From: JAAYHV01 sp035268985
GTDB taxonomy: Bacteria; Bacillota; Clostridia; Peptostreptococcales; Anaerovoracaceae
NCBI GenBank assembly: GCA_035268985.1
Contig: DATFJV010000097.1
Location: forward strand, 1 to 15,093
Direction of reading: 5' to 3'
DNA length: 15,093 nucleotides
The position numbers and the translations under genes were made by a program. Below the pieces are notes generated by a model. That model worked only from the letters and a program-made list of their open reading frames with translations, was not told the origin of the DNA and made no database searches. The first letter of the stretch is position 1, and each line of letters starts with the position of its first letter. Shown here one piece after another: positions 6,476-14,801 of the stretch.

Positions 6476-8457
6476 TGGCAGTAGAAAGAATGAACAAATT
6501 CTTTGTCATTGGTCTTGATGAATTCAGAGATTCTTTAATTAACAAATTAATGGACTTTGGAGTAACACAACTATCGAGTCAAGAATCAAAATTGGCTGAT
6601 GAAGAATGGACTGCCCTTGTTAACAAGGGAGGCAATGATGAAGACGTCTCCAAGCTAGAGAGTAAAATAAACGTAATTGAAAATGTTGTAAAAACTCTTG
6701 ACGCTTATGACACATCTAAAAAGCCGCTTTTCAAATGTAGAGAATCAGTGAACAAAGAGGCATTTGAAAAAGTGGTGTCAAACGACGTCAGCATTGACGA
6801 AAGAATTGATAAAGTTCGCGAACTGAGTAGTAGTTTAAAAAATTTAAATGGTAAAAAGAACAAGATTGAAACGACAATTGTAGGATTACTGCCCTGGGAA
6901 GAGTATAGTATACCGGTGGAGAAGACAGAAACAAAATATACTCAAATAAACCTGGGAACAGTTTCAAATGCTTTAAATATCGCGGAAGTCAAGGAAGCTA
7001 TGGAAATGGCTACTAGTATGTGCGAAGTTTCTCAAATCGCCAGTGATGACGGTCAGATTTATCTGTCCGTTTTTTTTGTAAAAGGGGAAGAAGACAAAGT
7101 AAAGGAAGGGTACAAAGAGATTGGTTTCAATCGAATAGTTTTTAAGGACTTAGAAGGTACTCCATCTCAATGTATCAAGAAACTTACAAAAGAAAAAGAA
7201 GAGACAGACTCAGAAATTGAAAAAATTGAATTGGCATTGGCAGAAATGGTTTCATATTTAAAGGAAATCAAATGGTTGCATGATAAATTCGCCATGGAAA
7301 GAGATGCTGCAAAAGCTAATAGAAAAACATTACAAACAAAAAGGACTTTCTATTTGGAAGGTTGGGTTCCAACTAGAGCTGATGAAGCGATATCAAAGTT
7401 GTTCGATGAATATGATTGCTATTATGAGCTTTATGAACCAGAAGCAGAAGAAGAAAAACCAATATTATTTAATAACAATAGTCTAGTTCAACCAGTAGAA
7501 GTAATAACGGAGCTATACTCTTTACCAAATTCAAAGGAAATAGATCCAACACCTATCTATTCTATGTTTTATCTAGGATTTTTTGGATTGATGTTTGGTG
7601 ATATAGCATATGGTATAATACTGACATTAGTATGTACTTTAATGCTAAAGAAGTTTAATTTAGAGGGTACTGTGTATAAGTTGGTAAAATCCTTCGCTTA
7701 TGCAGGTGTTGCTACAGCCTTTTGGGGGATTATGTTCGGAAGCTGTTTTGGAGATTTAACTGGAGTTATAGGTGTAAAATTCTTTGATAATCCTGACATG
7801 CTACTAAAACCACTTTGGTTTGATCCAATAACAAATCCGATTAAACTTCTTATGTATTCATGTATATTTGGTACCATCCACATATTTATTGGTATGGGAA
7901 TTAAAGCACGTGCATATATAAAAGAAGGCAAATTTCTAGAAGCGTTTAACGATGTATTCTGTTGGTATTTAATGATAATTGGTCTTGTTTTATGGCTAGC
8001 TGGAGACAGCTATATAAAAGAAGGACTTGGAGTAGTAGGCCAGTGGATAACTATTGGTGCTACTGCAGGAATATTAGTATTACCATTCTTTATATCAAAA
8101 GGAATTGGTAAAGCTGTAGGATTATGGAATCTATATGGAGTAACAAGCTATATATCAGATATATTGTCTTATTCAAGACTTTTAGCTCTTGGGTTAGCGA
8201 CTACAGTTATATCTCAAGTAGTTAACATGCTTGGAGGCTTTATGAGTAATAGTATTATTGGAGTAATATTATTCTTAGTAATACTTGTAATAGGACATGT
8301 GTTTAACTTTGCAATAAACGGACTTGGGGCCTTCGTGCATTCTTGCCGTCTGCAATATGTGGAGTTCTTTGGTAAATTTTATGAAGGCGGCGGGACGCCG
8401 TTTGAACCATTCAATAAGAAAACAAAATACGTACAATTGATAAAGGAGGAAATATAA
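6475..8457 (+). CDS. ntpI: V-type ATPase membrane stator subunit I
   Basis: The 660-residue static membrane subunit (a-subunit equivalent) that forms the ion half-channels against the K rotor ring. Residues 1 to about 355 are cytoplasmic, with coiled-coil stretches around 80-115 and 230-285, and bind the peripheral stalks. From about residue 363 to 640 there are roughly seven or eight hydrophobic segments, starting at MFYLGFFGLMFGDIAYG. The essential rotor-facing Arg is Arg568 in ILSYSRLLALGLA, the family's most conserved motif. Length and layout match NtpI of Enterococcus hirae. It begins overlapping the stop of subunit H and ends immediately before the ATG of subunit K, with the K ribosome binding site inside its last codons. 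It looks intact. Confidence 0.95.
   Translation: MAVERMNKFFVIGLDEFRDSLINKLMDFGVTQLSSQESKLADEEWTALVNKGGNDEDVSKLESKINVIENVVKTLDAYDTSKKPLFKCRESVNKEAFEKVVSNDVSIDERIDKVRELSSSLKNLNGKKNKIETTIVGLLPWEEYSIPVEKTETKYTQINLGTVSNALNIAEVKEAMEMATSMCEVSQIASDDGQIYLSVFFVKGEEDKVKEGYKEIGFNRIVFKDLEGTPSQCIKKLTKEKEETDSEIEKIELALAEMVSYLKEIKWLHDKFAMERDAAKANRKTLQTKRTFYLEGWVPTRADEAISKLFDEYDCYYELYEPEAEEEKPILFNNNSLVQPVEVITELYSLPNSKEIDPTPIYSMFYLGFFGLMFGDIAYGIILTLVCTLMLKKFNLEGTVYKLVKSFAYAGVATAFWGIMFGSCFGDLTGVIGVKFFDNPDMLLKPLWFDPITNPIKLLMYSCIFGTIHIFIGMGIKARAYIKEGKFLEAFNDVFCWYLMIIGLVLWLAGDSYIKEGLGVVGQWITIGATAGILVLPFFISKGIGKAVGLWNLYGVTSYISDILSYSRLLALGLATTVISQVVNMLGGFMSNSIIGVILFLVILVIGHVFNFAINGLGAFVHSCRLQYVEFFGKFYEGGGTPFEPFNKKTKYVQLIKEEI
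8443..8449 (+). promoter_or_regulatory. Strong ribosome binding site of subunit K
   Basis: AAGGAGG lies eight bases before the K start and is the best Shine-Dalgarno match in the operon. It sits inside the 3' end of subunit I. A strong site here fits the need for about ten K copies per complex against one I; that link is inference. Confidence 0.7.
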
Positions 8458-8931
8458 ATGAGTTTAGGAATAGCATTAGCCATCGGTGGAGCAGCTATAG
8501 CTGCATGTGCTTGTGGAGGAAGTGGTCTTGGTGTTGGGGCTGCAGGAGAAGCAGCATCAGGAGTAATAGCAGAAGATCCAAATAAATTTGGTCAAACCCT
8601 ATTGTTACAGGCATTGCCAGGTACTCAAGGTATTTATGGACTATTAATGGCTTTTCTGATATTAGCAAAAGTCGGTATGTTAGGCGGGGATCCAGCAGCA
8701 GTTACTACAGAGCAGGGTTTGTACCTTATGTTTAGTGGAATTCCAATTGGGATCGTAGGTATTCTTTCGGGATATGCTCAAGGGAAATGTGTTGCCTCTG
8801 GATTAACTTTAATAGCTAAAAGACCAGGAGAAATAGCAAAAGCTATAATATACGGAGCGATGGTTGAAACTTTCGCTATTTTAGCTCTATTAGTATCATT
8901 TTTGATGTATAACAGTGTTGCCCTTGGTTAA
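8458..8931 (+). CDS. ntpK: V-type Na+-ATPase rotor ring subunit K
   Basis: The 157-residue proteolipid that forms the rotating membrane ring. It contains four hydrophobic helices arranged as two hairpins, with one ion-binding carboxylate in the last helix. All five residues that coordinate sodium in E. hirae NtpK (Leu61, Thr64, Gln65, Gln110, Glu139) have counterparts: Leu53, Thr56 and Gln57 in LPGTQG, Gln108 in YAQGK, and Glu137 in MVETFAIL. The segments AGEAASGV and KFGQTLLLQALPGTQGIYG also follow the E. hirae pattern. This supports Na+ rather than H+ as the transported ion. The N-terminal helix contains two Cys (CACGG), which is not required by the family. The ATG follows the subunit I TAA directly; a 20-nt gap without a clear hairpin separates it from subunit E. 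Confidence 0.96.
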   Translation: MSLGIALAIGGAAIAACACGGSGLGVGAAGEAASGVIAEDPNKFGQTLLLQALPGTQGIYGLLMAFLILAKVGMLGGDPAAVTTEQGLYLMFSGIPIGIVGILSGYAQGKCVASGLTLIAKRPGEIAKAIIYGAMVETFAILALLVSFLMYNSVALG

Positions 8932-8951
8932 TGGATTAGGGATGTGAGTAA

Positions 8952-9530
8952 ATGAGTTTAGATAAGATTAATGAAAAGATACTTAAAGATGCAAATGAAT
9001 ATGTGGAAAACTTAAAGAAAGAAGCCCACGTGGAAGCTGATAAGATTGGTGATGAATGGAATAAAAAAACATCACAAGCCGTCGAAAGAATCAACAAACA
9101 AACATTTGTAGAAGCAGAAGAAATCAGAAAAAGAAAACTATCTGTTGCAAATCTTGAAATAAGAAAAATGAACCTAGCTGTTAAACAAGATGCTGTTAGT
9201 TTGGCTATAACAAAGGCAATAGATGAAATTGCAAATATGGATAGAGAAAAGTATCTGAATTTCTTGATTGAAACTGTAAAAGAAACACAGTTTTGTGAAG
9301 GCGAAATAGTTTTAAATGACAAGGATAAAAAAGAATTAGGCGCTAAACTTATTGATTTATTAAATAAGGATAGTGAGAGTGAAAATTTTGTCTTGTCAGA
9401 GAAAACTCATAAAGATAGTGGAGGATTTATAATTTCCGTGGGTAATACGGAAATAAATTCCACAATAGAAACTATGGTATACGGGATAAAAGAAGACGTT
9501 ACACCAGAAATTGTTTCGGTATTGTTTTAG
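8952..9530 (+). CDS. ntpE: V-type ATPase peripheral stalk subunit E
   Basis: A 192-residue stalk protein with a long N-terminal helix (about residues 1-105, charged and coiled-coil-like) and a compact C-terminal domain that binds the top of the catalytic head. The C-terminal stretch GGFIISVGNTEINSTIETM and the final EIVSVLF are typical of subunit E. Its partner is the small H/G subunit encoded at the start of the operon. The ATG at 8952 is the only sensible start; the ribosome site upstream (AGGGATGTGAG) is weaker than those of its neighbours. A nine-base gap precedes subunit C, and the GGAG serving C overlaps the stop codon of E. There is no sign of damage. Confidence 0.93.
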   Translation: MSLDKINEKILKDANEYVENLKKEAHVEADKIGDEWNKKTSQAVERINKQTFVEAEEIRKRKLSVANLEIRKMNLAVKQDAVSLAITKAIDEIANMDREKYLNFLIETVKETQFCEGEIVLNDKDKKELGAKLIDLLNKDSESENFVLSEKTHKDSGGFIISVGNTEINSTIETMVYGIKEDVTPEIVSVLF

Positions 9531-9539
9531 GAGCATATA

Positions 9540-10544
9540 ATGATTAAATATAATAATGCTGACTACAAATATGCATCGACCGTAATAAGGGGCAATCATA
9601 AAAGGTTGTTATCTAAAGAGAAGGTTGAAAAAATGCTAGATAGCAAAACTCCTGAAGATGCTATTAAGGTGTTGCATGAATTAAACTATGCAGATGGGGC
9701 AGAAATATTTATTGATGAATATGATAAGCTACTAAAGCAGGAGCAAATTAGTGCATTTAATATGATAAAATCAGTAGTCCCTGATGAGAGGTATTTGGCA
9801 GTATATAGTTATCCAACGGACTATCATAATGCAAAAACCCTGTTAAAAGCTGAACTATTAAATATTGATGCCAATGAATTGCTTTTAGAAAATGGCGCAG
9901 TGGAAACTGAAGTCTTAAAAGATGCGATACATAATAGGAATCTTCATAAAGTTAGAATAGATTTGGCAAATGCAATACAAAAAGCATTGGATACTTTTGC
10001 AACTTCGCAAGACCCTCAATCTATTGATTTAATAATGGATAGGGCCGCATTTGCGGACGTGCAATTTGTGGTTTCGCAATTTGAAAATGAATTTATAAAA
10101 AACTATGTGGCATTTTTGATAGATGTTGCAAATATAAAAGCCTTTGTAAGAGTTAAGGAAATGAATAAAGCTTGGGATTTCTTTTCTAAGATATTTATTC
10201 CTGGAGGTAAAATACAGGAGAAAATATTTACCAACGGATATGAAGAACCCTATGAACAGTTTGCAGAGAAATTAGAAGTTTACGGAATTAGCAAAATTCT
10301 TACAGAAGGAATGGCTATGTTAAAAGAATCAGGACGATTCACAGATATGGAAAAAATGTCTGACAATATGGTGCTGAGATATGTCCAAGATGGAAAATAC
10401 ATAGCATTTGGCATAGAAAACGTTATTGGATATCTTGTTGCAAAGGAAATGGGAATAAAAAATGCAAGAATAATATTAGCTGGCAAGCTTGCAGGACTTT
10501 CTGAAGACAAGATAAGAGAAAGAATGAGGGACACATATGTATAA
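9540..10544 (+). CDS. ntpC: V-type ATPase central rotor subunit C
   Basis: A 334-residue, mainly helical soluble protein of the bacterial/archaeal C (yeast d) family. It is the funnel that sits on the K ring and receives the D-F central shaft. Supporting features are the N-terminal ADYKYASTVIRGNHKRLLS segment, the YNxxxxKTLLKAEL-like stretch near residue 100 (DYHNAKTLLKAELL), and a C-terminal block with GYLVAKEMGIKNARIILAGKL, which matches the family's usual end (ENxIGYLxAKExExKNIRIIL). Length is normal (about 330). There are no membrane segments. It overlaps subunit F by eight bases (ATGTATAA), implying coupled synthesis of two partners of the central stalk. Confidence 0.94.
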   Translation: MIKYNNADYKYASTVIRGNHKRLLSKEKVEKMLDSKTPEDAIKVLHELNYADGAEIFIDEYDKLLKQEQISAFNMIKSVVPDERYLAVYSYPTDYHNAKTLLKAELLNIDANELLLENGAVETEVLKDAIHNRNLHKVRIDLANAIQKALDTFATSQDPQSIDLIMDRAAFADVQFVVSQFENEFIKNYVAFLIDVANIKAFVRVKEMNKAWDFFSKIFIPGGKIQEKIFTNGYEEPYEQFAEKLEVYGISKILTEGMAMLKESGRFTDMEKMSDNMVLRYVQDGKYIAFGIENVIGYLVAKEMGIKNARIILAGKLAGLSEDKIRERMRDTYV

Positions 10545-10860
10545 GATCGGTGTGATTGGAGATCGTGATAGTGTCTTAGGCTTCAAATCAGTAGGATTAG
10601 ATGTTTTTCCGTGTGCTGATGCAGAGGAAGCCCAAAAGACACTTCACAAAATTGCTAGAGAAGAATATGCAATTATCTTTATCACGGAAAACATATGTGA
10701 ACATATGTTGCCCGCGATGAATTCATATAAGGATAGTAAGTTGCCAGCGGTAATACCTATTCCTGGAATGGATGGAAGCCGAGGAATTGGGATGAAGCAA
10801 CTTAAGGCTTCTGTAGAAAGGGCAATAGGCGCAGATATTTTGTTTGGAGGTGACCAGTAA
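10537..10860 (+). CDS. ntpG: V-type ATPase central stalk subunit F
   Basis: A 107-residue soluble protein with an alternating strand-helix pattern: MYKIGVIGDRDSVLGFKSVG opens it, and EYAIIFITENI and LPAVIPIPG follow. This is the small Rossmann-like subunit (NtpG in E. hirae naming) that binds subunit D and makes up the rotating shaft. The opening motif IGVIGDRDSVLGFKxxG is diagnostic. The start lies inside the end of subunit C. The stop is immediately followed by the GTG start of subunit A, and GGAGGTGA near its 3' end serves A. Length is standard for the family. Confidence 0.95.
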   Translation: MYKIGVIGDRDSVLGFKSVGLDVFPCADAEEAQKTLHKIAREEYAIIFITENICEHMLPAMNSYKDSKLPAVIPIPGMDGSRGIGMKQLKASVERAIGADILFGGDQ

Positions 10861-12642
10861 GTGAACCAAGGTAAAATAGTAAAGGTATCCGGACCATTAG
10901 TAATTGCAGAAGGAATGCAAGATGCTGATATGTTCGACGTTGTTCATGTAGGTGAAGAAGGTCTAATAGGAGAAATAATCGAAATGAGAGGCGCGCAAGC
11001 CTCTATACAAGTATATGAAGAAACAGCAGGATTAGGGCCAGGAGCACCAGTAGTTTCGGTAGGGGAGCCCCTTAGTGTGGAATTAGGACCTGGATTGATA
11101 TCTACCATATATGATGGAATACAAAGACCATTAGAAACTATAAGAGAAATGGTTGGTAATAATATAACAAGAGGTATTCATGTTCCTGAAATTAGTAGAG
11201 ATAAAATATGGGAATTTGTTCCAACTAAAAAGGTTGGCGATCAAATTGAAGCTGGAGACATAATTGGAACAGTACAAGAAACTAAGCTAGTTGAGCAAAA
11301 AATTATGATTCCTTATGGTATAAATGGAGTAATAAAAGAAATCAACGAAGGTGAATTCAAAGTAGATGAAACTGTGGCGAAGGTTGAAAATAAAGATGGT
11401 GAAATCAAGGAAATCACACTTATGCAAAAATGGCCTGTTAGAAAAGGTAGGCCATATAAGGAAAAGATCTCACCAAGTACACCTTTAGTTACAGGACAAA
11501 GGGTAATTGATACAATGTTCCCTATTGCAAAAGGTGGAGTAGCAGCAGTTCCTGGACCTTTTGGTTCTGGTAAAACAGTGGTACAACATGCTTTAGCCAA
11601 GTGGGCAGATGCGGAAATTGTAGTTTACATAGGTTGTGGAGAACGTGGCAATGAAATGACAGATGTACTTATGGAATTTCCAGAGCTTATTGACCCAAAA
11701 TCAGGAGAAAGTTTAATCAAAAGAACTGTATTAATTGCAAATACATCAGATATGCCAGTGGCAGCTCGTGAAGCATCTATTTATACAGGTATTACAATTG
11801 CGGAGTACTTTAGAGACATGGGCTATTCAGTAGCATTGATGGCAGATTCCACATCAAGATGGGCAGAGGCGCTTAGAGAAATGTCTGGTAGACTTGAAGA
11901 AATGCCGGGAGAAGAAGGTTATCCTGCATATCTTGCTTCAAGACTTGCTCAATTCTATGAAAGAGCAGGAAGATGCATAAGTATAGGTCAAGATGGAAGA
12001 GAAGGAACATTGTCCGCGATAGGTGCGGTGTCTCCTCCAGGAGGCGATATTTCAGAACCGGTATCTCAAGCTACTCTTAGGATAGTAAAGGTCTTTTGGA
12101 ATCTAGATGCAAGTTTAGCTTACAAGAGGCATTTCCCAGCGATTAACTGGTTAAGTAGTTATTCTCTATATATTAAGGCTCTAACTCCTTGGTTTAGAGA
12201 GAACGTATCAAAGACATTCCCAGAGCTTAGGCAAGAAACTTTGGCGCTACTTCAAGAGGAAGCTGAGCTGAACGAAATAGTACAATTAGTTGGTGTTGAT
12301 GCTTTGTCACCAACAGATAGAATAAAACTTGAATCATGTAAATCAATAAGAGAAGATTATCTACATCAGAATGCTTTCCATGATGTTGACACATATTCAT
12401 CGCTTAAAAAGCAATTTATGATGCTTACACTAATTATGGAATACTATAAACAATCCATGGAAGGCCTCAGTGAAGGTGCTAAACTAGATGGATTAATTAA
12501 AATGCCAATTAGAGAAGACATAGGTCGTTTCAAATATGTGGTTGAAGAAAAGTGTGGGGAAGAGTTCAATAGAGTGTCTGAAGAACTTACTAGAAGCATA
12601 CAAGAGCTCATAACAAAGGGGGCGGAAGAAAACTATGATTAA
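10861..12642 (+). CDS. ntpA: V-type ATPase catalytic subunit A
   Basis: The 593-residue ATP-hydrolysing/synthesising subunit, the same length as E. hirae NtpA. The order is an N-terminal beta barrel (1 to about 70), the A-specific bulge insertion (about 110-190), the nucleotide-binding core and a helical C-terminal domain. Walker A is GPFGSGKT at 232-239, with Lys238 and Thr239. The catalytic Glu261 lies in GERGNE, and SMRW-like DSTSRWAEALRE follows at about 330. These numbers coincide with E. hirae Lys238 and Glu261. The start is GTG directly after the subunit F stop, supported by GGAGGTGA at about 10847-10854; no ATG lies nearby in frame. It overlaps subunit B by eight bases (ATGATTAA). All catalytic residues are present. 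Confidence 0.98.
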   Translation: MNQGKIVKVSGPLVIAEGMQDADMFDVVHVGEEGLIGEIIEMRGAQASIQVYEETAGLGPGAPVVSVGEPLSVELGPGLISTIYDGIQRPLETIREMVGNNITRGIHVPEISRDKIWEFVPTKKVGDQIEAGDIIGTVQETKLVEQKIMIPYGINGVIKEINEGEFKVDETVAKVENKDGEIKEITLMQKWPVRKGRPYKEKISPSTPLVTGQRVIDTMFPIAKGGVAAVPGPFGSGKTVVQHALAKWADAEIVVYIGCGERGNEMTDVLMEFPELIDPKSGESLIKRTVLIANTSDMPVAAREASIYTGITIAEYFRDMGYSVALMADSTSRWAEALREMSGRLEEMPGEEGYPAYLASRLAQFYERAGRCISIGQDGREGTLSAIGAVSPPGGDISEPVSQATLRIVKVFWNLDASLAYKRHFPAINWLSSYSLYIKALTPWFRENVSKTFPELRQETLALLQEEAELNEIVQLVGVDALSPTDRIKLESCKSIREDYLHQNAFHDVDTYSSLKKQFMMLTLIMEYYKQSMEGLSEGAKLDGLIKMPIREDIGRFKYVVEEKCGEEFNRVSEELTRSIQELITKGAEENYD

Positions 12643-14014
12643 AGAATATAGAACGATAACAGAAGTTGCAGGCCCTTTAATGCTTGTAAAAAATGTAGAA
12701 AATGTAACTTATGATGAGCTGGCAGAAATAGAACTCCCCAATGGAGAAGTGAGACAGTGTAAGGTTTTAGAAATTAATGGATCAGACGCACTAGTACAAT
12801 TGTTTGAAAGTTCTGCAGGCATAAACTTAAAAGAATCAAAGGTTAGATTCTTAGGAAGAGGAACTGAGCTTGCCGTATCTCCAGATATGTTAGGAAGAGT
12901 ATTTGATGGTATGGGTAGACCAAATGATGGTGGCCCAGAAGTCATTGCGGAAAAAAGACTAAATATCAATGGCCTTCCAATGAATCCTGCAGCGAGAGAA
13001 TACCCCAATGAATTTATCCAAACGGGGGTATCATCAATAGATGGACTTAATACCTTAGTTAGAGGACAGAAGCTTCCTATTTTCTCAGGATCAGGCTTAC
13101 CTCACGCCGAGTTTGCCGCTCAGATAGCAAGACAAGCAAAGGTAAAAGATGGCGAATCCAACTTTGCAGTAGTGTTTGCTGCAGTGGGTATTACTTACGA
13201 AGAAGCTGATTTCTTTGTACAGGACTTTAAAAGAACAGGGGCAATAGATAGATCAGTATTATTTTTAAACCTTGCAAACGACCCTGCGGTAGAGCGTGTA
13301 GCAACACCACGTATGGCTCTTACAACAGCTGAGTACTTGGCTTTCGAAAAGGACATGCACGTACTAGTTATAATTACTGATATTACCAACTACGCAGAAG
13401 CGCTAAGAGAGATATCAGCAGCAAGAAAAGAAGTTCCAGGCAGAAGAGGCTATCCTGGATATCTTTATACTGACCTTGCTACAATGTATGAAAGAGCAGG
13501 TAGAATGAAAGGTCATGAAGGATCGATTACCATGATTCCTATACTTACTATGCCAGAAGATGATAAAACGCATCCTATACCAGATTTAACTGGATATATT
13601 ACAGAAGGACAAATTATACTTTCTCGTGAGTTGTACAGAAAAGGTGTAACACCTCCAGTTGACGTTTTGCCTTCATTATCTCGTCTAAAAGATAAAGGTG
13701 TTGGTAAGGGAAAAACAAGAGAAGACCACTCAGATACAATGAATCAGCTTTTTGCAGCATACTCAAGTGGTAAATCAAGTAAAGACTTGATGGCTATATT
13801 GGGAGAAGCAGCTTTAACAGAGATGGATTTGATTTATGCTAAATTTGCGGATGAATTTGAGAAAAGTTACTTATCTCAAGGATATGATAAAAATAGAGAC
13901 GTAATAGAAACATTGGATTTAGGATGGGAACTTTTAGGAATGATTCCTAAATCGGAATTAAAACGTATCAAAGATGAATATATAGAAAAGTATTATCCAA
14001 AGGATAATGATTAA
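12635..14014 (+). CDS. ntpB: V-type ATPase regulatory subunit B
   Basis: The 459-residue partner of A in the hexameric head; it binds nucleotide at the interface without catalysing by itself. As expected it lacks a proper Walker A: the loop reads FSGSGLPHAE around residue 150. The arginine finger that completes the A active site is Arg350 in PSLSRLKDKG, the same number as in E. hirae NtpB. The ITDITNYAEALREIS and GRRGYPGYLYTDLATMYERAG stretches are family marks. The start overlaps the end of A, so the two are probably made in matched amounts. The stop at 14012-14014 is followed by AGGGGGCGAAG, which serves subunit D 12 nt downstream. Confidence 0.98.
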   Translation: MIKEYRTITEVAGPLMLVKNVENVTYDELAEIELPNGEVRQCKVLEINGSDALVQLFESSAGINLKESKVRFLGRGTELAVSPDMLGRVFDGMGRPNDGGPEVIAEKRLNINGLPMNPAAREYPNEFIQTGVSSIDGLNTLVRGQKLPIFSGSGLPHAEFAAQIARQAKVKDGESNFAVVFAAVGITYEEADFFVQDFKRTGAIDRSVLFLNLANDPAVERVATPRMALTTAEYLAFEKDMHVLVIITDITNYAEALREISAARKEVPGRRGYPGYLYTDLATMYERAGRMKGHEGSITMIPILTMPEDDKTHPIPDLTGYITEGQIILSRELYRKGVTPPVDVLPSLSRLKDKGVGKGKTREDHSDTMNQLFAAYSSGKSSKDLMAILGEAALTEMDLIYAKFADEFEKSYLSQGYDKNRDVIETLDLGWELLGMIPKSELKRIKDEYIEKYYPKDND

Positions 14015-14026
14015 GGGGGCGAAGAG

Positions 14027-14719
14027 ATGGCTAGGTTAAATGTAAACCCAACCAGAATGGTCTTGACTACCCTAAAGAGACGTTTAGTTACTGCTACCCG
14101 TGGACATAAACTCATGAAAGACAAAAGAGATGAACTTATGAAACAGTTCATAGAACTTGCCAAAGAGATTAAAGTCCTTCGTGATGAGGTAGAAGAAAAC
14201 ATGGCAGATGTTTATGCTGGTTTTACCATTGCAAATGCAGTAATGTCGAAGGAGCTACTTGAAGAAGCTTTAATGTATCCTAAACAAGGCGTTGAATTAT
14301 CAGTAGTTACGAAGAATATTATGTCTGTTGATGTTCCTACCTTTGATTTCAGCTATAAGAGCGAAAACAAGGAGGATGTATATCCCTATGGGTTTGCTAA
14401 TACATCTGGAGAATTAGACGGAGCAATATCAAATATGATAAAGATCTTCCCTACACTTCTGGATTTAGCGGCTCAGGAAAAAAAGGCAGCTCTTCTTTCG
14501 GAAGAAATTGAAAAAACAAGAAGAAGGGTTAATGCTTTGGAGTATATAGTTATTCCACAACTTCAAGAAACCATAAAATATATAAGAATGAAGCTTGATG
14601 AAAACGAAAGAGGTAATCAAACTCGTCTTATGAAAGTCAAAGACATGATGGTTAAAGATGCACTTGAAAAACAAAGAGCACAGACTGAAGAGGCGATTAG
14701 AGAATATTGCTCAGAATAA
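14027..14719 (+). CDS. ntpD: V-type ATPase central shaft subunit D
   Basis: A 230-residue protein that forms the long antiparallel coiled-coil axle inside the A3B3 head. N-terminal residues about 1-70 (LNVNPTRMVLTTLKRRLVTATRGHKLMKDKRDEL) and the C-terminal helix from about 140 (RRRVNALEYIVIPQLQETIKYI) are the two strands of the coil and match the family signature closely (NPTRMEL, RRVNALE). The middle part is the lobe that contacts subunit F. A run of charged residues ends the protein. It is the last ATPase gene, and an insertion sequence begins five bases after its stop, but the reading frame itself appears complete. Confidence 0.96.
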   Translation: MARLNVNPTRMVLTTLKRRLVTATRGHKLMKDKRDELMKQFIELAKEIKVLRDEVEENMADVYAGFTIANAVMSKELLEEALMYPKQGVELSVVTKNIMSVDVPTFDFSYKSENKEDVYPYGFANTSGELDGAISNMIKIFPTLLDLAAQEKKAALLSEEIEKTRRRVNALEYIVIPQLQETIKYIRMKLDENERGNQTRLMKVKDMMVKDALEKQRAQTEEAIREYCSE

Positions 14720-14724
14720 AAAAA
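14717..14724. repeat. Possible 8-bp target duplication at the insertion site
   Basis: The eight bases next to the insertion sequence end (TAAAAAAA, including the subunit D stop) would be the target-site duplication if the element duplicates 8 bp, as ISL3 elements usually do into AT-rich targets. The matching copy at the other end is outside the window, so this is unproven. Confidence 0.3.
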
Positions 14725-14774
14725 GGTTCTTTGTCAAATGGTGTTGGTGAAGAAAAAAAGAACTAGTTTCATAA

Positions 14775-14801
14775 ACCAGGTAGCGAATTATGCTACCTGG
14801 T
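14775..14801. terminator. Bidirectional terminator hairpin at the insertion sequence end
   Basis: ACCAGGTAGC (14775-14784) and GCTACCTGGT (14792-14801) form a perfect 10-bp stem with a 7-base loop. The + strand continues as ATTTTG. On the minus strand the sequence after the stem leads towards a T-rich stretch (the A-run at 14752-14759). The transposase stop codon lies in the loop. It may end the transposase message and also the ATPase transcript entering from the left. Confidence 0.65.

Noticed and set aside
7280..7486. Second + strand frame inside subunit I
   Set aside because: It lies wholly within the subunit I gene in another frame, with no ribosome site or recognisable protein features.
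8936..9322. Minus-strand open frame opposite subunit E
   Set aside because: Its Ser/Phe-rich translation is what the reverse of a Lys/Glu-rich coiled coil gives. The + strand is a clear subunit E.
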